From Martinezella multihospitum (GTDB taxonomy: Bacteria; Pseudomonadota; Alphaproteobacteria; Rhizobiales; Rhizobiaceae): a stretch of DNA of 64,000 nucleotides. Where the stretch lies: positions 186,001-250,000 of the forward strand of contig NZ_FMAG01000005.1 of assembly GCF_900094585.1 (NCBI RefSeq), in the 5' to 3' direction. A program made the translations under genes and the position numbers. Positions 49,122-57,383 of this stretch are shown here, one piece after another; the stretch's first letter is position 1; each line of letters starts with the position of its first letter. Under the pieces are notes generated by a model. The model was not told the DNA's origin. It did not search any database and saw only the letters and a program-made list of their open reading frames with translations.

Positions 49122-50275
49122 AATACCCCTGCCAGTTTCCATTCGGCGCGAACCTCTTCGTCCGCCTCCTCATGTCTTTGTGCCGCAAATGCGCTGAACT
49201 CGCCAGCCGTCATTAGCCGTGACAGCGCCCAGATCGCCATGCCGCGCACGACCGGCGAGGGATCTCCAGCCAGTTCGCAACATCTCTCTATAAGGGAGCG
49301 CTCGCCCGAATTGCCGGCAGCGATCAGCACATTGCGGATGAAACGATCGCGACCGATGCGCTTGACCGGCGAACCGCTGAAGAATGTGCGAAACGCCGCG
49401 TCGTCCAGATCAAGCAGAAAGGCGATCGACGGTTCCTTGAGATCCTCGCGTGCCACCAGCTTCATTTCCGAGGCGGTGCTTGCGAACTTGTTCCAGGGGC
49501 AGGCAGCAAGACAGTCGTCGCAGCCATAGATGCGGTTGCCGATCAACGACCGGAACTCAGGATCGATCGGACCCTTGTGCTCGATGGTCAGATAGGAGAT
49601 GCAGCGCCGCGCATCGAGCTGATAGGGGGCTGGGAAGGCAGCGGTCGGGCAGGCGTCGAGACAGGCCCTGCACGAGCCGCAATGATCAACCTCGGCCTCG
49701 TCCGGCTCAAGATCGGCCGTGGTGAACATCGAGCCGAGAAAGAGCCAGGAGCCGAAGGCGCGGCTGACGAGATTGGTATGCTTGCCCTGCCAACCGAGGC
49801 CAGCCGCTGCCGCCAGTGGCTTCTCCATGACCGGCGCCGTATCGACGAAAACCTTGACGTCCTCCTTGGAGCGAGCCGCGAAACGCGTAGCAATCTCCTT
49901 CAGCCGTCCCTTGATGACATCATGATAGTCGCGGTTTCGGGCGTAGACGGAGATCGCCGCCTTGTCCTTTTTCTCCAGAATGCCGCGCGGATCTTCGTCG
50001 GGGCAGTAATTAAGGCCGAAGACGGCGATGGAGCGCGTCTCGCTCCAGAGCACGCGCGGATCGCCCCGCCGGTCACGCGTTTCCTCCATCCAGCCCATGG
50101 TGCCGTGATGGCCCTTGTCGAGAAACTGTCCGAGCCGGATGGCCGCCTCCGGAATGGCGTCCGGCCTGGTGATGCGACAGAGATCGAAACCCTGGGCACG
50201 TGCTTCTTCCCGCAGGAACACGGTCAGCGCACGTCGTTGCTTGCCGGCTTTTTCCGTTTCGCGATCATCGGGCAT
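49118..50275 (-). CDS. queG: epoxyqueuosine reductase
   Basis: 385 residues. Two [4Fe-4S] motifs are clear: CGSCRACLDACPTAAF and CDDCLAACPWNKFAS. The N-terminal cobalamin-binding domain has MGWMEETRDRRGDPRVL and KVFVDTAPVMEKPLAAAAGLGWQGKHTNLVSR. A HEAT-like tail closes the protein. It reduces epoxyqueuosine in tRNA to queuosine, the last step of the pathway. GAGG precedes the ATG; the stop overlaps the SDR start. Confidence 0.95.
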   Translation of the reverse strand: MPDDRETEKAGKQRRALTVFLREEARAQGFDLCRITRPDAIPEAAIRLGQFLDKGHHGTMGWMEETRDRRGDPRVLWSETRSIAVFGLNYCPDEDPRGILEKKDKAAISVYARNRDYHDVIKGRLKEIATRFAARSKEDVKVFVDTAPVMEKPLAAAAGLGWQGKHTNLVSRAFGSWLFLGSMFTTADLEPDEAEVDHCGSCRACLDACPTAAFPAPYQLDARRCISYLTIEHKGPIDPEFRSLIGNRIYGCDDCLAACPWNKFASTASEMKLVAREDLKEPSIAFLLDLDDAAFRTFFSGSPVKRIGRDRFIRNVLIAAGNSGERSLIERCCELAGDPSPVVRGMAIWALSRLMTAGEFSAFAAQRHEEADEEVRAEWKLAGVL

Positions 50276-50292
50276 ATTGAGCCCTCGTCAGA

Positions 50293-50389
50293 GCAATTCC
50301 AGGAAAAGTGCGTTAGCAGTTTTCCGTCCGGAATTGCGTGAAAAAAAGATAGAGCGCTTCGCCGTTCGAAGAAAAGCGAAAGTGCTCTA
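50293..50389. repeat. two-module palindromic repeat overlapping the GST stop codon
   Basis: Module 1 (50293-50337) is copy 4 of the GCAATTCC family. Module 2 (50350-50389) has TAGAGC and GCTCTA arms around GCTTCGCCGTTCGAAG. The right arm of module 2 contains the GST stop codon (50387-50389). The pairing of the two modules equals that in the imelysin leader. Confidence 0.75.
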
Positions 50390-51079
50390 GAAATCCAGAT
50401 CGGCATAGTGCGAGACCGGGGTGACACCACGCACGCGTTCCGCCAGGATCGGCCGGAAGGAGGGGCGCGATTTCAGCCGCTGATACCATTCCTTGGCGAC
50501 CGGCGATTCCGTCCAGTCGATCTCGCCCAGATAGTCTAGCACGGAAACCGAGGCCGCGGCCGCGAGATCGGCGTAGCTCAGCCGCTCGCCGGCCAGCCAC
50601 TGCCGCGAACCGGCGAGCCAGGAGAGATACTTCATGTGCTGGCGGATATTGCCGCGCGCCATGCGCATGACCTTGGAATCGGGCGCGCCGCCACCTTGTT
50701 CAGCGGTCATCTGCAGCTTGAAGACGCGCTCGCGCGTCAGCGGCCGCGTCACATCCTGCTCCATCTTTTGCATGAACCATTCCGTCAGCCGGCGGATTTC
50801 GGCGCGCTGGAACGGATCTTCGGCCAGAAGCCGGCGGTCGCGTTTCAGGACGCCATGCGTCTCGTCGAGATATTCGGAAATGACAGAGGCGCCACAGAGC
50901 GCCCGCATGCTGTCATCGACATAGACGGGCAGCGTGCCGGCGGGGTTCAGCGCCAGGAAATCGCGTCGCTTTTCCCAGGTCTGTTCCTCGATCAGCTCCG
51001 TCTGGTAGCCATATTCCGTCAGGATCAGACGAACGAACCGGGAGGAAGATGACATTGGGTGATGATACAGCGTCGGCAT
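50387..51079 (-). CDS. glutathione S-transferase family protein
   Basis: 230 residues. The N-terminal thioredoxin fold has LYHHPMSSSSRFVRLILTEYG, with a serine cluster at the catalytic position, and the cis-proline loop AGTLPVYVDDSMRALCGASVISEYLDET. The all-helical C-terminal domain ends with LSYADLAAAASVSVLDYLGEIDW. It would conjugate or reduce compounds with glutathione; the substrate is unknown. It is on the same strand as queG, 111 bp upstream of it, with a repeat between. Confidence 0.9.
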   Translation of the reverse strand: MPTLYHHPMSSSSRFVRLILTEYGYQTELIEEQTWEKRRDFLALNPAGTLPVYVDDSMRALCGASVISEYLDETHGVLKRDRRLLAEDPFQRAEIRRLTEWFMQKMEQDVTRPLTRERVFKLQMTAEQGGGAPDSKVMRMARGNIRQHMKYLSWLAGSRQWLAGERLSYADLAAAASVSVLDYLGEIDWTESPVAKEWYQRLKSRPSFRPILAERVRGVTPVSHYADLDF

Positions 51080-51229
51080 TGGTACTCGGGTGTTTCTGAT
51101 TGATGCTATGGAGTCTTTTGGGTCGCGATTTTGCGGCCCTAGTCATTTGTCATCGGTTGAAGCTATAGGATCTTGGCCTAGTTTGCACAAGCGAATCGGG
51201 CCGCCCTGCCGTTAGACAAAGGACACGAT

Positions 51230-52027
51230 ATGGCTGAACAAATTATTATCGCGTTGGTTTTAGGCCTTGTGGAGGGGCTTACGGAGTTCATTCCGGTCTC
51301 CTCGACGGGCCATCTGATATTGCTCGGACATTTTCTCGGCTTCAAGTCGGCCGGCACTTTTGAAGTTTTGATCCAGCTCGGCGCGATTCTCGCCATTCTG
51401 CTCGTCTATTTCAATCGCCTCGTCCAGATCGCCAAGGCGCTCCCCGTCAGCGTCAAGGCCCGTCACTTCGTGCTTGCCGTCCTGTTCGGCTTCCTGCCCG
51501 CTGCCGTCATCGGCGCGCTGGCACATGATTTCATCAAGACCGTGCTGTTCAACTCGCCGCAGGTCATCTGCATCTCGCTGATTCTCGGCGGCATCGTCCT
51601 GCTCGTTGTCGACAAGATCCAGTTCAAGCCGAAATATACCAGCGCCTATGAATTTTCCTGGCCGATGGCGGTCAAGATCGGCTTCTTCCAGTGCCTGGCG
51701 ATGATTCCGGGAACGTCACGCTCCGGTTCCACCATCGTCGGTGCTCTGCTGCTCGGCGCCGACAAGCGTTCGGCCGCCGAATTTTCCTTCTTCCTGGCCA
51801 TGCCGACAATGGTCGGTGCCTTCACGCTGGATTTGTGGAAGAGCCGCCACGACCTCAGCATGGACCAAGGGCTGCTGATCGTCATCGGCTTCGTCATGGC
51901 TTTCATCTCGGCGCTGCTCGTGGTGCGCGCGCTGCTCGACTTCGTATCCCGCCGTGGCTACGCCCCCTTCGCATGGTGGCGCATTGCCGTCGGCACGATC
52001 GGTCTTGTCGGACTCTATTTCGGCTGA
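51230..52027 (+). CDS. uppP: undecaprenyl-diphosphatase (UppP/BacA)
   Basis: 265 residues, about eight helices. The first consensus is LGLVEGLTEFIPVSSTGHLIL with E15, E19 and H28; the second is MIPGTSRSGSTIVGALLLG with the catalytic-region arginine. The enzyme recycles undecaprenyl diphosphate to the monophosphate at the periplasmic side and confers some bacitracin resistance. AAGGA precedes the ATG. An intrinsic terminator follows. Confidence 0.97.
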   Translation: MAEQIIIALVLGLVEGLTEFIPVSSTGHLILLGHFLGFKSAGTFEVLIQLGAILAILLVYFNRLVQIAKALPVSVKARHFVLAVLFGFLPAAVIGALAHDFIKTVLFNSPQVICISLILGGIVLLVVDKIQFKPKYTSAYEFSWPMAVKIGFFQCLAMIPGTSRSGSTIVGALLLGADKRSAAEFSFFLAMPTMVGAFTLDLWKSRHDLSMDQGLLIVIGFVMAFISALLVVRALLDFVSRRGYAPFAWWRIAVGTIGLVGLYFG

Positions 52028-52062
52028 GTCCGATCGTCCGTGCTGTAATTCAGGAAAAAGTG

Positions 52063-52087
52063 AAGGCCGGTGAAAACCGGCCTTTTT
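52063..52087 (+). terminator. intrinsic terminator of uppP
   Basis: AAGGCCGG and CCGGCCTT flank a 6-nt loop and run into TTTTT, 36 bases after the uppP stop codon. Confidence 0.9.
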
Positions 52088-52096
52088 CATGCCCGA

Positions 52097-52261
52097 TCAG
52101 TTCGGGGAAGACGCGTCGATGGAACCCGTCGTGCAGGGATCGACGCCGTAGGTCGGCGCACATTCGCCCTTGATAGAGGCGATGCTGCCGCGAGCCACGA
52201 AGGAGCCTGCGAGAATCACCAGTGCCGCGCACGCAAACAGAAGCGCGATAGACTTGCCCAT
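52097..52261 (-). CDS. small membrane-anchored protein, 54 residues
   Basis: The ATG at 52261 gives MGKSIALLFACAALVILAGSF, a single N-terminal helix or uncleaved signal, and a periplasmic tail with ECAPTYGVDPCTTGSID and two cysteines that could pair. GGAAAGG precedes the ATG at about 9 bases. It is convergent with uppP. No family is recognised, but similar short Cys-pair peptides are common in rhizobial genomes. Confidence 0.6.
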   Translation of the reverse strand: MGKSIALLFACAALVILAGSFVARGSIASIKGECAPTYGVDPCTTGSIDASSPN

Positions 52262-52491
52262 CGAAGAATGCCTTTCCGCAGAAGTGTGAAGCGCGCCACG
52301 GACCGGTTTGTTGTCCAAGCCTGAGACGCGCGGCTGTGTTAGTCAGTGAGATGAGCAATAGCAATAAATGTTCATATTAAATTTGACGTTAATGCTACTA
52401 TTTCCGGAGTGCGTCTTTTGAGCAACGCCAAGCTGTGAATGGCGGGGCTTTGCCAGCGCCTTAAAGTACGATTCTGTCTTCGTAGGGCAAT

Positions 52492-52523
52492 AAAAAACGC
52501 CGCTCGGAGAAACCGGGCGGCGC
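52492..52523 (-). terminator. intrinsic terminator of the NDUFA9-like gene
   Basis: On the minus strand a CGCCGCCCGG/CCGAGCGGCG stem (one mismatch) with a short loop runs into TTTTTTATT, 27 bases beyond the stop codon. Confidence 0.85.
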
Positions 52524-52549
52524 ATGAATTTCGTGGAACAGCCGAATCG

Positions 52550-53530
52550 TCAGGCGGCTTTGCCGGAGCCTGTGAACTGACCCTGCGGACGGTAGCGCAC
52601 CAGATAAGACGGCAGCACGGAGACGAGCAGCGTCGGCAATAGGCCGATGCCCTTCAAGGTGCGCCCTTCCGCTTCCGCCTGCTTGGAAACGACATTATCG
52701 CTCTTGAGCAGCGTTACCTGATCGGCCGTGATCGGCGGCTTGATGAGCGGCACCAGCGACGCGACGGAGCCGATCAGCGACGCCAAGCCGAAGGGGATGG
52801 AGACGAGCGCCTTCTTGCGGTTGATGACGGAGAGCGTCGTCTCCAGACATTCGCGGAAGGACAGCACTTCCGGGCCGCCGAGCTCATAGGTCGTGCCGGC
52901 TTTCAGTTTGCCGTCGACGCTGCGGGCGACCGTCTCGGCGATATCCTCGACGTAGACAGGCTGGAACTTCGTCTTGCCGCCGCCGATCAACGGCAGGAAG
53001 GGCGCGGTGCGCGACATGTCGGCAAACTTGTTGAAGAACTCGTCTTCCGGCCCGAAGACGATCGAGGGACGCAGGATAACTGCGTCCGGCTTGATCGACA
53101 GGATGGCCGCTTCGGCGCGCGCCTTGGTGCGGGCATAGGCCGAAGGCGACTTGGCATCGGCGCTGAGTGCGGAAAGATGCGTCAGCGAAGCGCCGACGCC
53201 ACGCGCGGCTTCTGCGATGGCCTTGGCGCCGAATTCCTGTACCGCATCGAAGGTATTGCGGCCGCTTTCGGCGAGAATGCCGACGCAGTTGACGACATGC
53301 TGTGCGCCTTCGACGGCGCGGTCGATGGAGTTGCGGTAGCGCACATTGGCCTGAACGATCGAAATCTGGCCGAGATTGCCGAGCGGCTGCAGGAAACCGG
53401 CAAGATCGGGACGGCGAACGGCGACACGGATGCGATAGCCGCGCTTGGCAAGCGCACGCACGACATGCCGCCCGATGAAGCCCGATCCTCCGAACACGGT
53501 CACGAGCGGCGGGAGGTTGGACAGGGTCAT
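52550..53530 (-). CDS. NDUFA9-like NAD(P)-binding protein (complex I-associated SDR family)
   Basis: 326 residues. The Rossmann motif is VTVFGGSGFIGRHVVRALAKRGY, followed by VANCVGIL-type residues (VVNCVGILAESG) and a KARAEAAI-type active-site segment. The C-terminal third has two hydrophobic segments. NDUFA9-like proteins belong to the atypical SDRs; in mitochondria they are a complex I subunit, while bacterial members have unproven roles, perhaps in quinone or lipid metabolism. GAGGAG precedes the ATG. Confidence 0.88.
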   Translation of the reverse strand: MTLSNLPPLVTVFGGSGFIGRHVVRALAKRGYRIRVAVRRPDLAGFLQPLGNLGQISIVQANVRYRNSIDRAVEGAQHVVNCVGILAESGRNTFDAVQEFGAKAIAEAARGVGASLTHLSALSADAKSPSAYARTKARAEAAILSIKPDAVILRPSIVFGPEDEFFNKFADMSRTAPFLPLIGGGKTKFQPVYVEDIAETVARSVDGKLKAGTTYELGGPEVLSFRECLETTLSVINRKKALVSIPFGLASLIGSVASLVPLIKPPITADQVTLLKSDNVVSKQAEAEGRTLKGIGLLPTLLVSVLPSYLVRYRPQGQFTGSGKAA

Positions 53531-53642
53531 GGCAGGCTCCTCGAAAGGCTTTGATTGGGCTGATCTGGTTTCGTCTTAGCCCATCCGCGCGCCGAGGTGA
53601 AGGGCTATCGCGCTGCATTGCAGCGCCGGCTTTTCAAAGGGT

Positions 53643-53930
53643 TTAAACCCCTTCGACGACGACCATTTCAGCGTCCGCCACCTGCTGGCGGATTTTGGCC
53701 GCGATCTGGTATTCCGGCGAGTTGTAGCAATCGACCGCATGCTGCAGCGACGGAAATTCGATGACGACATTGCGGCCGCGTGCCTGTCCCTCAAGCGGGG
53801 TAAACGCTCCGCCGCGCGCAAGGAAATTCGCGCCGTATTTCTCGAAGGCAGGCTTCGCGGCGGCGACATAATCCTTGTAGCGCTCGGGGTCGCGGACATC
53901 CACGCGCGCGATCCAATATCCCTTTGCCAT
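53643..53930 (-). CDS. DUF1330 domain protein
   Basis: 95 residues, a single ferredoxin-like alpha-beta domain. MAKGYWIARVDVRDPERYKDYVAAAKPAFEKYGANFLARGG and the final VIEFPSLQHAVDCYNSPEYQ are the DUF1330 signature. Function is unknown; it is usually dimeric and cytoplasmic. GGGAGG precedes the ATG. It starts 27 bp after pyrF in the same direction and is likely co-transcribed with it. Confidence 0.9.
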   Translation of the reverse strand: MAKGYWIARVDVRDPERYKDYVAAAKPAFEKYGANFLARGGAFTPLEGQARGRNVVIEFPSLQHAVDCYNSPEYQIAAKIRQQVADAEMVVVEGV

Positions 53931-53957
53931 ATCTACCTCCCTGATTGTTGTCGTAGT

Positions 53958-54650
53958 TTAGAGCGCGGCGTCTATCTCGGCGAGGATGGCGCGGGCGGCC
54001 TCCTTCGGATCGGCCGCTTTGACGATCGGCCGGGCGACGACGAGATGGCTGGAGCCGGCCTTGATGGCGTCGGCCGGCGTCATCACGCGCTTCTGGTCGC
54101 CCTTGTCGCTGCCGGCCGGACGGATGCCGGGGGTCACCAGCGCCATATCCGGGCCGATGATCTTGCGGACGGCGGCGGCCTCTTCCGCTGAGCAGACGAT
54201 GCCGCCCATGCCGGCGAGATGCGCCTGTTCGGCCCGGCGCAGCACCAGCGTATGCGGATCATATTCATAACCGGCGGCGATGAGATCCCCTTCGTCCATC
54301 GAGGTCAGCACGGTGACGCCGAGCAGGCAGAGGTCCGAGCCCTTGGCCGCCTCGACGGCTGCCTTCATTGCTTTCGGATAGGCGTGCAGCGTCAGCATCG
54401 ACATGCCCATCTTGACGATGTTCTCGACGCCGGAGGCCACCGTGTTGTCGATGTCGAGCAGCTTCATGTCGAGGAAGATCTTCTTGCCGCTGGCGGCGAG
54501 ATCGCGGGCGAATTCCAGCCCGCCGGCAAAGGCGAGCTGGTAGCCGATTTTGTAATAGAGGATATCGTCGCCGAGGGCGCCGACCACTTTCTCGGCCTCC
54601 TGAAGGTTTGGAACATCCAGTCCAACGATCAAGCGGTCGCGTGCGGTCAT
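53958..54650 (-). CDS. pyrF: orotidine 5'-phosphate decarboxylase
   Basis: 230 residues from the ATG at 54650. LIVGLDVPNLQEAEKVV is the start of the barrel, and the catalytic D-x-K-x-x-D lies in KIFLDMKLLDIDNTV. VTPGIRP is the phosphate loop. It makes UMP from OMP, the last step of de novo pyrimidine synthesis. The ATG is one base downstream of the phosphatase gene end, so the genes are coupled. Confidence 0.95.
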   Translation of the reverse strand: MTARDRLIVGLDVPNLQEAEKVVGALGDDILYYKIGYQLAFAGGLEFARDLAASGKKIFLDMKLLDIDNTVASGVENIVKMGMSMLTLHAYPKAMKAAVEAAKGSDLCLLGVTVLTSMDEGDLIAAGYEYDPHTLVLRRAEQAHLAGMGGIVCSAEEAAAVRKIIGPDMALVTPGIRPAGSDKGDQKRVMTPADAIKAGSSHLVVARPIVKAADPKEAARAILAEIDAAL

Positions 54651-54651
54651 A

Positions 54652-55239
54652 TCAAGCCCATCCCATCCAATCTTCCATGGGTGTCCAGTCGCATGAGACG
54701 GCGCGCTTCGCAAGATCGAAACAGAAAAGATTGCCGCCACCCGGCGGTTGATCGCCCTGCCGCGCGATCGGCTTTCCCTGCAAATGGCATTTCAGCAGCG
54801 TGCCGACGCCGCCATGGCCGACGAAAGCAATCGGCACTTTCGGATCGTGCCGCGCAAGAACGGCCTCGACATTGGAAACGATCCTAGTCTGCGCGTCGAT
54901 CGCACGCTCCCAGCCCTTGAAGCTTTCATGCGGGTTGGCGAAGAACCAGTCCGCCGCTTTCTCGAACTCCGGCGGCGCCAGGAAGCCCGTAGCGCTGCGG
55001 TCGTTTTCATGCGTAGCTTCGATGATCTCGATCGACGCATTGCCTGCCGTCGCCAAAGCCTCGGCCGTTTCGATCGCCTTGCGCTCGCCGCTGGAGACAA
55101 TGAGGCCAAGCTTGCCGGCCCAGGGGCGGCTCGCCGCCAGTCGCGCCCGCTCGGCGCCTAGTTCGGACAAGCCCCATTGCGGCACCGGCACATTCGGGTC
55201 GATGCGCACCTGCGGGTGCGTAATATAAAGAGCGTACAT
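54652..55239 (-). CDS. histidine phosphatase-family protein
   Basis: 195 residues. The usual RHG catalytic motif is altered: the N-terminus reads MYALYITHPQVRIDPNVPVPQWGLSELGAERARL, with THP at the place of RHG/RHA. The rest (IVSSGERKAIETAEAL and PIAFVGHGGVGTLLKCHL) is normal. The nucleophile His is kept but the preceding Arg is Thr, so activity may be changed or lost. It overlaps closely with pyrF, and pmtA lies 19 bp upstream. Confidence 0.85.
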   Translation of the reverse strand: MYALYITHPQVRIDPNVPVPQWGLSELGAERARLAASRPWAGKLGLIVSSGERKAIETAEALATAGNASIEIIEATHENDRSATGFLAPPEFEKAADWFFANPHESFKGWERAIDAQTRIVSNVEAVLARHDPKVPIAFVGHGGVGTLLKCHLQGKPIARQGDQPPGGGNLFCFDLAKRAVSCDWTPMEDWMGWA

Positions 55240-55258
55240 GGATCTCTCAGCGATTGTC

Positions 55259-55852
55259 TCAGCCGCGGCTATAGACCCAGAGTTGGGCCGGCGGAATATT
55301 GCGGACGATGAAGTCGTAGTGGCGGATATGATAGCGATCCGGCTTGGCGATGATCGGCGAGACCGGCCCGTAGGAAATCTGCACCACCGGCCGGCCGGGC
55401 GGCATGCGGTCCAGCAGGCTTTCCAGCAACGCGACGCGCGCCTTCATCGGGAAATTGAGGAGAGGAATGCCTGAGACGACGGAATCGAAGGTCTGTCCTC
55501 GCAGCACGCCAAGCGTCGTATCGAGATCGAAGGCATCGCCATTGATGAAGTTGACGCCCGGATAACGGCGGACGAGATGATTGTAGAAGTCGGTGGAATA
55601 TTCGATTGCGACGAGGTTTTGCGGCTCGACGCCGCGTGCAAGGATCGCCTTGGTGATGGCGCCGGTTCCCGGCCCAAGCTCCAGCACGGGCAGGCCGGAT
55701 TGCGTGTTGATGACACCAGCCATCTTGCGGGCTGTGATCGACGAAGTAGGAACGATCGACCCCACCGTCTTCGGCCCTTGCATCATGCCCTTGAAGAAGC
55801 GGATCTCCTCGTCGAACTTCTTGCCTAACCGTTCCTTGAGACGCAGCGCCAT
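55259..55852 (-). CDS. pmtA: phosphatidylethanolamine N-methyltransferase, PmtA type
   Basis: 197 residues. MALRLKERLGKKFDEEIRFFKGMMQGPKTVGSIVPTSS is characteristic of the Sinorhizobium/Agrobacterium PmtA group, whose N-terminal helix binds the membrane. The SAM motif is LPVLELGPGTGAITKAIL. It methylates phosphatidylethanolamine in three steps to phosphatidylcholine. GGGGGAG precedes the ATG. It appears to head a minus-strand run with the phosphatase, pyrF and the DUF1330 gene. Confidence 0.9.
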   Translation of the reverse strand: MALRLKERLGKKFDEEIRFFKGMMQGPKTVGSIVPTSSITARKMAGVINTQSGLPVLELGPGTGAITKAILARGVEPQNLVAIEYSTDFYNHLVRRYPGVNFINGDAFDLDTTLGVLRGQTFDSVVSGIPLLNFPMKARVALLESLLDRMPPGRPVVQISYGPVSPIIAKPDRYHIRHYDFIVRNIPPAQLWVYSRG

Positions 55853-55965
55853 GCTCTCCCCCCATCAAATGTTACCGTCGCGACTTACATATTGCTTCTC
55901 TAGGATCTTGCAACGGAATGGCGCAATAACAAGAGAAAATGTCGCAATCGACAAAGGACCAAATA

Positions 55966-56005
55966 AAAGCGCCCTTGCGTTATATAAACGCATGAAGGGC
56001 GCTTT
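55966..56005 (-). terminator. intrinsic terminator of dnaN
   Basis: AAAGCGCCCTT and AAGGGCGCTTT form an 11-bp stem, with a TGCGT/ACGCA inner helix. On the minus strand it is followed by TTATTTGG, starting 8 bases beyond the dnaN stop. Confidence 0.85.
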
Positions 56006-56012
56006 GGTTTCG

Positions 56013-57131
56013 CTACACGCGCATCGGCATCAGCACATAAAGCGCATCGTCGCCGGCCGTGTCGCGAATGAGCGTCGGCGAGCCGGCATCGGCCAGCAGG
56101 AACACGGCGGAATCGCCCGAAAGCTGCGCGGTGATGTCGAGGAGGTACTTGGCGTTGAAGCCGATTTCCATCGGGTCCATCTCGTAACCGACGGCAACTT
56201 CTTCGGTCGCGCTTCCCGAATCCGGATTGTTGACGGTCAGCAGTAGCTGGCCATCGGATAGAGCCAGTTTCACGGCGCGGCCACGCTCCGAAGAGATCGT
56301 CGATACGCGGTCGACGGCCTGGGCGAAGGTCTGGCAATCGACCCGCATTTCCTTGTCGTTGTTGGCTGGAATGACGCGCTGATAGTCCGGGAAGGTGCCG
56401 TCGATCAACTTCGACGTCATGACGATCGAGCCGATTGTCAAGCGGATCTTGGCGTCGGAGACTTCGACGGTGACCATCGTGTCTGGCGCATCGACCAACT
56501 TCTGCAGTTCGCCGACCGTCTTGCGCGGGATGATGATGCCAGGCATGCCTTCGGAGCCCGAGGGCGCACTGACATCGGCGCGGGCAAGGCGATGGCCGTC
56601 CGTGGCGACAGCCCTGAGCTTCAGGTCGCCGCCGCTTTCGATCGTGTGGAAGAAGATGCCGTTGAGGTAGTAGCGCGTCTCCTCGGTGGAGATCGCAAAC
56701 TGCGTGCGGTCGATCAGCATCTTCAGATCGGCCGCCTTCAGCTTGAAAGAATGGCTGAAGCTGCCGGCGGTCAGATCCGGAAAATCCGATTCCGGCAGGC
56801 ACTGCAGCGAGAATTTCGAGCGGCCCGAAGCGACGGTCATCGAGCTGCCGTCGGTGTTGGTGGCGAGCAGCACTTCCGATCCGTCGGACAGCTTGCGCAC
56901 GATGTCGTAGAGCAGATGTGCTGGAACCGTGGTCGCACCCGCCTGTTCGACGTTGGCGGGCGTCGCCTCGGTGATTTCGAGGTCGAGGTCGGTTGCCTTC
57001 ATGTCGAGGCTCGTACCATCGGCCTTCAGCAGAACGTTGGACAGGATCGGGATCGTGTTGCGACGCTCGACCACGCGATGCACGTGGTTCAGCGACTTCA
57101 GGAGGTTCGACCGCTCAATTGTTATACGCAT
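56013..57131 (-). CDS. dnaN: DNA polymerase III beta sliding clamp
   Basis: 372 residues from the ATG at 57131 (MRITIERSNLLKSLNHVHRVVERRNTIPILSNVLL), the normal clamp start; a long upstream extension has no homology. The three clamp domains are visible through ATDLDLEI, MLIDRTQFAISTEETRYYLNGIFF and the terminal LYVLMPMRV, the protein-binding C-terminus. It forms the ring that holds polymerase III on DNA. The ribosome-binding site is weak. It is not next to dnaA here, as is usual in rhizobia. Confidence 0.96.
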   Translation of the reverse strand: MRITIERSNLLKSLNHVHRVVERRNTIPILSNVLLKADGTSLDMKATDLDLEITEATPANVEQAGATTVPAHLLYDIVRKLSDGSEVLLATNTDGSSMTVASGRSKFSLQCLPESDFPDLTAGSFSHSFKLKAADLKMLIDRTQFAISTEETRYYLNGIFFHTIESGGDLKLRAVATDGHRLARADVSAPSGSEGMPGIIIPRKTVGELQKLVDAPDTMVTVEVSDAKIRLTIGSIVMTSKLIDGTFPDYQRVIPANNDKEMRVDCQTFAQAVDRVSTISSERGRAVKLALSDGQLLLTVNNPDSGSATEEVAVGYEMDPMEIGFNAKYLLDITAQLSGDSAVFLLADAGSPTLIRDTAGDDALYVLMPMRV

Positions 57132-57383
57132 GGATGCTACCGCTTTCGACCGTGACTTGCCGGGCGGCCCGAGGCGCCCGAGCGACATGTTTTCGGACGA
57201 GGCCCGAAAGATTGGACAGGCAACTTGGCAGACTTCTCCATCCGAATGCAAGAGGCATAGACGATTTGCCCAGCGCCAATTCGCCATTTCGGCGGCAATG
57301 CTCCACAGGAATTGCACCGCTCTTGCCGTCTGTAGCGGCCTCGCCCATAAAGGCTGTGAATACGAAGCGAATTCAGGACAGGC

